Assembly: GCF_020360975.1 (NCBI RefSeq)
Contig: NW_025408675.1
Span: forward strand, 1,860,001 to 1,924,000
Length of the DNA stretch: 64,000 nucleotides
From: Hirsutella rhossiliensis
Taxonomy: Eukaryota; Ascomycota; Sordariomycetes; Hypocreales; Ophiocordycipitaceae
Direction: 5' to 3'
The first letter of the stretch is position 1; the number at the start of each line of letters is the position of its first letter. Below are positions 56,601 through 64,000 of this stretch, one piece after another. The notes under the pieces were generated by a model. The model saw nothing but the letters and a program-made list of their open reading frames with translations. It was not told the DNA's origin and did no database searches. Made by a program: the position numbers and the translations under genes.

Positions 56601-59600
56601 CGCCCTATCTTAGGCTAAGCGTCCTAGTAAGTCGGCGTGTTAGCCCTTAGCGGGGACTAGGCGGCCCCGCGGGTATATAGTCTCCGGAATTATCTAGACT
56701 ACCCGCCTTATCTCCCTTTTATCTATTTCGCCCGCCGGCTAATCCTACTCCTAGTAAGATAGCGCGTTAGGCACCGCCGCTAGCCTCCCTAGCCGGAACT
56801 CTAGTATAAAGTTATAGGATATAAGCTCTATCGCTTATTAGCTTTATCTCTTATTTAACTTCTTCTTTATTATAAAGTACCTTAGGTTATTATAGTCGGT
56901 TAATACTATAAAGGTAAGCACGTTCTAAAGTTCTACTCTTTAAAAGTCTAAGTACTATATAATTATAAGTATCTCTTTATCTTAGATTAAGTAGTTATAC
57001 TTTACTAAGTTTAGTCTCTTTAAGAAGAATCCTACTAGGTATTATATACCGTTTAGCCCTACCTACGTTAGCGCCCCCCTTATTATATATCTAGAATAGT
57101 CTGCCTTTAGGTATATTTCTCTTTTTAGGTTATAGAGTTATAGTACTAGGGCGTTATAAAAGGCGTTCTAGATAAACTTAAACGCTACTTAGTACTTATC
57201 TATCTACTTAAAGATCGCGCCCTTCTTATAAAGGCCGTCTAAGTATACTAATGCCTCTACGTAGAGTAGTATAAAGGCCCGGTAGTAGTTCGCGAAGCTA
57301 AGGAAGCTCCGGACTCCTCTTACGTTCTAGGGTACCTACTATATCTATATTACCTAGATCTTCTCTAGGTCGTATTAAACCTTACCCCTTACTTATATAA
57401 TAAAGCCTAGGTACTTAACCTCCTTTATTATAAAGTTATACTTCCTTAGGTCTAATATTAGGCCTGCCTTTTATAGCTTTTAAAGTACCCTTACTACCTT
57501 CTCTTAGTAGTCTTAGAGAGACCTTAATAAGTAGATTAAGACGTCGTTTATATATACTATAACGAATTTATAGGTACTCCCTTAGTACCTTATTAATATA
57601 TCGTTAAAAGGTAGCCGGCGTCCCTATTAAGCTAAATAGGTATACCTATTACTTAAATAATCTAAACCTTATCTAAAAGGCTATCTTAAACTTATAGCCC
57701 TCTATTATTTAGATCTTATAAAACGCTACTATAACGTCGAGCTTCGTAAACTACTTTACCTTTATAAGTATCTATAGTATCTTTATAATTAGGGGTAGCG
57801 TATACCTATCCCTTTTCGTAATCGCGTTTAAGGCCTAGTAGTTATAGTAAAATTATAAGCGACTATCTAACTTTTAAGTAAAAAGTACTAAGGCTATAGC
57901 TAAGGAGCTACTTAGGCGGATTAGGTTTACCTTTATTAGCTCGCTTAGGGTCTTCCTTAGTACTAAGAGTTCCTCCCTTAATATATTGTAGAAGGGTCTT
58001 TATAGTAAGGAGGGCTCTACCCTATCTTTATCTAGTATTAGGTTAATCTTATAGTCTACCCCTAGCTTATATAGGGGTATCTCTAAAGCCTTCTCTAGTA
58101 TAAAGAGGTCTAGGTATATATCTAGCGCCTACTTTAGGACATAGTCCGCTAGGTCTACCGCCGTCTTTAGCTAAAGTGCTCTCTCTATATCCTTTATCGT
58201 AATCGCCTAGATATCGACTATCCTCCGCCTTCCCTTATCGTCCCTTACCGCCCTCTCCCTCCGATATTCCGCTATAAATACTACCGCGCTAACGATCTTT
58301 ACCCCTTAGATCTATTCTACCCTCCTTACTACTTCTAATCCTTATAGGCTAATCTAGATCTTAGCCTTACTATACTAAATCCGATCCCCCGCTACGTTAT
58401 ATATTACTTAGTTCTTCTTTATTTATAGCCTTCCTAAGAATACGTCGTAGCTTAGCTTAGGGACTATATATATAAAGGTCTACTTTATATAGCTATTAAT
58501 ATCTATCTCGAATACTATAATTCCTTTTATTTATAGGGCTAGAGTATCTTTTAAGAACGGCCTTAATTATCTTCCCCTCCTATTAGCGAGAGGTATCTAT
58601 AGCTTCTTTACTACCCTCTCGCTTACTACGATATAGTAATTATAGCCGGTATCTATAAGCGCGTTAAGTCCCTTCTTCCTATTAATACTTACCCTTAGCA
58701 TTACTAGGCCTAGCGTAAGATAGTCCCTCGTTAACTTCTAAGCTTCTTACTATTTCTCTTTTACTCTTAGCGCTTAACTTTACGCTAAGGTTCCCTTTTT
58801 TCTAAGTTATTATTATCCTCGGCGTCCCTCTCTTCCTTTATTACGCCCGCCCTCTAGGGTTCCTATCTCCTCTTCTTATAATAAAGCGCGATATATCCTT
58901 TAACTCTATAGTTAAAGTATATTTAGTTCTCCGGCTAGCTCTACCCCTCCCTTTATCTATCTAGGGCGTTAATACCGGTTATTAAGGTATCCCTATCTTT
59001 ATCTATCCTTTCTTAGGGGTATATATCTACTAGTCTCCTTTAGTTTAAAGGGGGTTATCTTATTTATTAGACCCTCTTTAGCTTAGCCGCTATTTACGCT
59101 ACCCGATTAGTATAAGCGGCGAAGCTTAATATAAGGAGGTCGACTATAGCTAACGCCTCGCGGAGCCGGATTCTTAGAGCCCCCTCTAGGAAGACGATCT
59201 AAACGTTATATAGCTAGGACCCGCCCCCGGCCTTAAAAAGTCTCTACTTAAACTTTAAGAGAAACGCTATAAACGTTTAACTTTCCCTTTATTTTATTAT
59301 CTAGATCGCCGCCGCCGCGCGTAACTAGATATCTACGTTAAGGTAGATCGAGTTAAGGTACTTTAGGAATTCCTTTTAATCGTAGCCCTTCTCCGCCCCT
59401 ATTCCGTAGTATATAGCGACCGTTTATTATAGCCTAGCGTTTAAGTAGTTATAGATAAAGTAAAAGATTTCCCTTAAGCTTAAAAAGAACTTTTCGTCGA
59501 TCTTATACTTCTCTTATATATATTATGCTTATAGGGTATAGTGCCGTCGTTATCCGTTAAATTTTCCTAGGCTTAGGAGAGGCTTCTTATAGCTATTCTT

Positions 59601-59991
59601 CCTTACTACCTCCCCCTTAGTTATAGGCGTCGCTGCCCCCCCTATCGCCGTTAAGGGCGGTATTAAACCACCTACTCCGCCCCTAGCCCCCTCCTACGTG
59701 CCTATCTATATTAGTTTATCTATCCTTTAGTATATCCTTTTAATCTAGCTAATTAGTTCCTATATCTATAGTTAGCTCTATATTACTTAATACCTTATCT
59801 CTACCTCTCCTACTTATAGCGAGAGTATCGCTTACTCTATCGTTAGCCGGGCGTCTAGCCCTCCTATTACTACTCCTTACCGTCCTTAGGCCTATTCTCC
59901 CTCCTCTAGGTCGTTAGGATATCTATATTATATCCTTTCGGTCCGATCTCTCTCTAGGCTTTATAGCCTTATCTAAAAGGAGCTTTAGATA
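53645..59991 (-). pseudogene. Gypsy-1 gag-pol remnant
   Basis: One degraded polyprotein region read on the minus strand: gag and zinc knuckle, protease (not pinpointed), RT, RNase H, integrase, chromodomain. RT and the chromodomain are the clearest. The catalytic Asp of RT appears as Asn (GAC to AAC), a RIP-type change. Confidence 0.82.
54930..55075 (-). other. Chromodomain remnant of Gypsy-1 integrase
   Basis: The minus strand reads D-E-P-K-Y-I-V-E-E-I, then A-R, R-G-R-G-R, then L-I-K and G-Y-I, matching chromodomain spacing (Y-x-V-E-x-I-L-x-x-R ... Y-L-V-K-W-x-G-Y). Such domains are known to steer chromoviruses to H3K9-methylated chromatin. Confidence 0.65.
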
Positions 59992-60248
59992 TATTAGGGG
60001 CCGTCGTATACTTAGTATAGTAGTATAGGGCCGAATAATTATTTATCTAAAGCTAAGGAGAAAGGAGGAAAACTTTACCTTAGTCGCGACGGTTATCTAT
60101 CTTCCCTAGTCCCTAGCTCGACCTATATTCGGGTGCTATTCGGCCTAAGTTCGGGTCGAGCTCTGCCTATATATAGGTTTACTTTAGCCCGACTTCGGTA
60201 TAGTCGCTATAGTATAACCTTAGCCTTTTATAGGCATAGCCCGTAATA
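59992..60248 (-). repeat. Gypsy-1 5' LTR (257 bp)
   Basis: The same length as its partner, with TATTAGGGGCCG and CCGTAATA ends. It is followed by TSD GTTAG. Confidence 0.9.
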
Positions 60249-60253
60249 GTTAG

Positions 60254-60697
60254 GTAGTAAAGATAGCTAGAGGTACTACGCTATATATATTATATTCTCC
60301 TTATTATAAGATTAAAGCTTACTAAGAAAAGGATTTTTCCTTTTTAGTTAAAGTAGTAAGTAATTTATAACTTATAAGTAAGGTATTTATAATTCCTTAT
60401 TAATACGCTACTAATATATTAGTACTATATACCTAAGTACTTTATTAGCTTATACTTCTTAGTAACGCTCTTATAATTATTTCCTATTTTATATAAGGGT
60501 CTTAACTATATCTATAATATATATTACTTTTACTATACTATATATATTTAGTTAAAAAGAAAGGTAGTTTTAGTTATATATTATATATATATACCTATAT
60601 AAGTATACGTTAGTCTATACTTTATATCGTTAATAGTTTTTATATATTAAACGTAGTATATAATAAGTAAAAGAATAAGTAATTAATAATATATATA
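60254..60697. other. AT-rich DNA without a recognised gene
   Basis: 444 bp of very AT-rich DNA resembling 52,591-53,382, its probable left continuation before Gypsy-1 inserted. Nothing is recognised. Confidence 0.4.
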
Positions 60698-61150
60698 GAA
60701 AGGCTAGTCGATAAAGTATAGGGTAGGATTTAATTTAGAGTTTATAGTAAGTATATAAGAGGCTAAATAATATATTAAAAGAATAGTATTATAAAAGATA
60801 CTTATAAACTTACTTATTTTATCTACTACTTTTAAGGAAATCCTTTATCTTTTATAGACTATTACTCGCTTACTAGTAAACTAATTAGTTAGCTTTCTAG
60901 TATATTTTATAGTACTTAAAAGGCTCTATTTATAATATATCTTTTAAACTTAGTAAAAAGTTTAATTCTAGCGTAATAGTTAATATAAGTTTATAGGTTC
61001 TAGTATAAGTAGTAGATTTAACTAGAATATTATATACCCTACCTATTTCTATATCGCGGATATCTTTAAAACCGCTAGGCTAAAATAAGTAATAAAGTAT
61101 TTATTTTACTCGTAATTAACCTATATATTTTATTTATATTTCTATTTTAA
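60698..61150 (-). repeat. Copia-2 LTR fragment
   Basis: It is collinear with about 2,080-2,535 of the Copia-2 LTR at 2,028-2,723. Both ends are missing. The right end stops at the 5' boundary of LINE-A copy 2. Strongly RIP-mutated. Confidence 0.8.
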
Positions 61151-62932
61151 AAAAAACTTCTTATAAAATTAATATATACCTACAGCGAGTATATATTACG
61201 ACTAAAATACTAACTAATACTAGGAATTAATTTAGCGGTATTAATTACCTTTAGTAACGATACTACGCTAAGGCTAAGGGGTAGGTAAACGTAGTAGCGG
61301 CTATTAACGTACTAGGCTCGATTAAAGTATATAGTATAAAGAGACGCTACCTAAATTTATATACCTTAATAGGGCGAGTTAATAAACCTAAAGTAGTAAT
61401 ACGATACCGGCTTAAGCGCCGAGCGACCTTATAGAAAAAGCGGTATATAATAAACTTACGGGCTTTATCTTAAGCGTATAGTTTAGTAAAGTATAAGTAG
61501 TAGTCGAACGGCTCTTTAAGGTAAAGAGCCGCGCTAGTAGCGCGTCGTTAGCGGTACTCCGCGTAGATAAAAGCTTTAAGATAATAATCTAAGAAGTAAT
61601 TAAGGAGGTAGTTAAAGAAAAACTCCGCCTAAGTATCGCTTTAGGCTTAGGGGGCCCTAAGTAAACCTAGGCCGCGGTCGTAGCTAAGACTAAAGGACTA
61701 ACTTAATATAAAGCTATAGTAAAATAGGTCCTATTACGCTATAAACGCGAGATTATTATAGTCCTTACTAGGGCGCTGCCTAAAATCCTAAGCCGCGAAC
61801 TAAAGGATATAGTAAAGGCGGTAAATATAGCCCTAAAAGCTATAAGCGCTATAGCGGCGAGGCGCCTCTAAAGCGGAGATATCGCGGTTATATTTAATAC
61901 CGCGGCGAGAGCCTATTAAAGGAACTAAGGCTAGGTTAAGGCCGTGTTTAGACTAAAGGCTATAATTACCTACCGTGCGTATATAGTAGTCGCTAAGAAT
62001 ATCCCCTTAAGGGTAGCGATAGTAAATAGAGAGCGATTACTTTATAAGATTATAAAAGTAAATAAAGTTAAGGTCTTCTAAGCTTAGGCGCTATACCCTT
62101 AATCTAAGATATCGATAGCGACGACTATACTTATTAAGGTTAGTAGCTTAAAAGAAGCTAATAAGCTCTATAACCTAGGCTTAGTCCTTAAAGTATAAAT
62201 CTTTTAATATAAACCTTATAATAAGTTAGTCTAACTATAAAAGTATTATAATTACTATAAGTATAGCTATATCGCTAAATAGTATATATTAATATAACTC
62301 TATAGCTAATATAAGAGTATAGTATATAATAAAGGTAAGGATAAATATAAAGCTAAGAAGGGTAAAATCCCGTATAACTATATCTTATACTAAAGGGACT
62401 ACTTATTATAAACCTAAACTTACCTTATAGCGAATAAAGCCTAGGAAAAAGTAAAGGAAAACTACTTATAATAACCTTAATAGTTTATAAATACTTAGAC
62501 GTATACTAAGTAATAAGTACTTTTTACCGTCGAAACCTAAGGCGTTCTTAAATCGACTATAGTCTAAAAGCAATAACTAAGTAGACCGCGCTAAGATATA
62601 AGGTCGAGCTTAAGATACCCGCTAGCTAGTAAGGCTAAGGAGGCTAAACCGACTATAAATAATATTTATAGGTATAGTAAATAAAGAAGCGCTAAGAGAT
62701 AAAGCGCCTCCTTTCTTATATAAACGACCCTTTTTACCTTAACCTTACCTATATATAACTAAAAGTATTATTCTAGAATATATAAAAGAGATATAAGTTA
62801 GCTTAGTTAGCGCTTTACTACTAAGTCGGCTTTAACTTAATAGTATTATAAGAAGTAAAAGCTATACTAAGAAGCGGCCTCCCCTCCCTTAAAGTAGCGC
62901 CTTATAGCTTAGTTTATAAGGAGGGGAGGTAC
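61151..62932 (+). mobile_element. LINE-A copy 2, 5' part (ORF1)
   Basis: It starts with the same AAAAAACTTCT boundary as copy 1 and is collinear with 3,941-5,710. It includes CCTAGGCCGCGGTCGTAGC (about 61,665) and the zinc knuckle at 62,244-62,285 (Y-Y-N-Y-Y-K-Y-S-Y-I-A-K-stop-Y). It is cut at 62,932 by Gypsy-2. Endonuclease and RT are not in the window. It retains slightly more CG and CA than copy 1. Confidence 0.82.
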
Positions 62933-63381
62933 TATTACGACCACGGCTACTAGGCCGCTAATAGTCGACCGCGTTAAGCATATAACACGGTCTAACGGAT
63001 AAATAGTCGGCACGACTATCTAATAGATATAGGATTAAGGGGATTATAGAGATCTAAGTAATCTAGGATTAACGAGATTACTACGCTTTATACGATCTAA
63101 CGTTAGGGATTATAGCTAGGCCTATAATCTAAGGATAGTCTCTATAGGTATATATAGCTACCTACTTTTACTTCTTTAGATAGATAGCTCTCTAGCTTTT
63201 AATATAGATCTTTATTACGATTTATCTCTAATTCTAATTACCTAGTTATAGTCTACGGTCTATGACCTCTAAATTATTACTAACGTAATATACTTATTAT
63301 TGCTTAGACTACGCCCTATTATATCTACTAATATAAACCCCTTAATAGGTTTATCCCTTAGGAATAATACCGGTCGTTATA
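62933..63381 (+). repeat. Gypsy-2 5' LTR (449 bp)
   Basis: It starts TATTACGACCACGG and ends CCGGTCGTTATA. TATTACGACC against GGTCGTTATA gives the near-palindromic ends of an LTR (TGTTACGACC...GGTCGTAACA type). It is the only copy here, so the limits rest on these ends and on the gag that follows. The putative left TSD is GGTAC (62,928-62,932). Confidence 0.65.
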
Positions 63382-64000
63382 TATTAAAAGCTCTTATTTA
63401 GTATAATACCGCGTTACTCTAAGTAATATCGTAACTATTAATATACCTATATAGTAAGCTAGATTAACTAACTCTAGAGCTACTATATTGCCTTAGGATA
63501 TAATACGCGAGATTATTACCCTTTAATATAAGGTATAGTTACTTAGGAACGAAGGAGGTAATAGATAAGTTAGGGACCTTAGAGAAGTAGTTAAACTAAA
63601 ATAGCTAAGACTATTTAACGGTACTTACGGCACGCTTCGAGACTTTCTTACCTAACTTAAAGCCTACTATTAGTTTTACCCTACTAAACTCTTAGACCTA
63701 GTCGAAAAGGTACTCTACGTAGGAAATTATTTATCTAGAACGGCACTTACTTAGTTTAGACCTATTATAAGGGACTTTCTCGATAATTAACTAGCGCGAC
63801 GAGATAATAAAATAGATAAAGTCTTTACTAGTTTCTAAGGATTCGAAGAAGCTATTACGAAGGTATTTAAAATAACTAACGAGGAACGAGAAGCTAAATA
63901 AAAACTTTGAGAACTCCGATAAAGGATCTTAGTATCGGATTATACTATAAAGTTCCGTTAAGTTACCTTAAAGCTTAATTAGGACGACGAACCCCTTATA
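63382..64000 (+). pseudogene. Gypsy-2 gag, 5' part, RIP-degraded, runs off the window
   Basis: It starts with TATTAAAAGCTCTTA, a primer-binding site similar to the one after the Gypsy-1 5' LTR (TATCTAAAGCTCC). From about 63,660 the plus strand reads Y-V-G-N-Y-L-S-R-T-A, then F-R-P-I-I-R-D-F-L-D-N, F-E-E-A-I-T-K-V-F, and then N-E-E-R-E-A-K and D-D-E-P-L-I at the window edge. This is the fungal Ty3/Gypsy Gag pattern (W-F-x-x-x-L-x-D-Y-L, F-x-x-A-L-x-x-x-F, E-R-x-A). Stops replace Gln and Trp codons. Pol lies beyond 64,000. Confidence 0.8.

Larger units (their letters stand above)
53388..60248 (-). mobile_element. Gypsy-1, chromovirus-type LTR retrotransposon, complete structure (6,861 bp)
   Basis: Both LTRs are 257 bp (53,388-53,644 and 59,992-60,248) and the TSD is GTTAG. 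The 3' LTR is preceded on the minus strand by a purine tract (AGAGGGGGAGAGCGGGGG). Read on the minus strand: gag with a zinc knuckle whose ligands now read Y-x2-Y-x4-Y-x4-Y in the C-x2-C-x4-H-x4-C spacing (about 58,921-58,876); RT with A-L-N-A-I-T-K-R-D-R-Y and the catalytic box V-Y-I-N-D-V-L (57,562-57,536; family Y-I-D-D-V-L); integrase about 56,300-55,300 by order; and a chromodomain beginning D-E-P-K-Y-I-V-E-E-I (about 55,075-54,930). RNase H should lie between RT and integrase. CG is better kept than in the Copia elements. Confidence 0.88.

Noticed and set aside
1..64000. Mitochondrial or bacterial origin because of the high AT content
   Set aside because: Nested LTR retrotransposons with TSDs, LINEs, SINEs and RIP are features of nuclear DNA of filamentous fungi.
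1..64000. Centromere
   Set aside because: The AT-rich retroelement content would fit, but nothing in the sequence separates a centromere from other RIP-mutated blocks.

Overview
The window looks like nuclear DNA of a filamentous ascomycete (Pezizomycotina), from a transposon-filled, AT-rich block shaped by repeat-induced point mutation (RIP). Over about 61 of the 64 kb, CA and TG dinucleotides are almost absent and TA is greatly over-represented, while CG survives. That is the signature of CpA-to-TpA RIP. No transposon reading frame is intact, but retroelement proteins can be recognised through the stop codons, because Gln and Trp codons have become stops and Cys and His codons have become Tyr. 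I cannot name a species.

Layout. 1-3,940: a Copia-2 element (minus; gag and 5' LTR) inserted into the 3' LTR of a Copia-1 remnant. 3,941-8,204: a LINE-A copy (CCHC knuckle, endonuclease, reverse transcriptase). 8,205-12,487: LTR-X, an element with no recognised pol, holding a Copia-2 LTR. 12,977-13,138: a SINE 3' end. 13,139-18,168: a Copia-1 element lacking its 3' end, inserted in a LINE-B fragment that ends at 18,569, followed by a Gypsy-1 LTR fragment. About 19,500-21,911: an island of normal base composition with one convincing host gene (minus, 119 aa, secreted, cysteine-containing), a miniature LTR-like element, a 651 bp MITE and a doubtful small ORF. 22,078-29,297: Copia-3, complete with TSD GTATT, carrying a SINE in its 5' LTR. 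29,303-32,508: ancient AT-rich DNA with a second SINE. 32,509-52,590: one SINE split into three pieces by a 6 kb LINE-B (which carries a solo Copia-2 LTR) and by a Copia-1 that contains a second, inverted Copia-1. 53,388-60,248: a complete Gypsy-1 chromovirus with TSD GTTAG. 60,698-62,932: a Copia-2 LTR fragment and a second LINE-A. 62,933-64,000: the 5' LTR and gag of Gypsy-2, running off the window.

The order of insertion can be read from target-site duplications (TSDs) and from LTR pairs of equal length: old AT-rich DNA, then SINE, then LINE-B and Copia-1, then Copia-1 in Copia-1 and the solo LTR in LINE-B. The three Copia families, and the miniature element in the island, share a primer-binding site that fits the anticodon arm of initiator tRNA-Met once RIP is allowed for.

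The most interesting point is the island. A small secreted protein gene sits in a RIP-spared pocket, its frame ends at a TAA one C-to-T step from CAA, and a second in-frame copy of its C-terminal module lies beyond the stop. This is the genomic setting known for avirulence and effector genes of plant-pathogenic fungi. The effector role is inferred from context and protein features, not shown.
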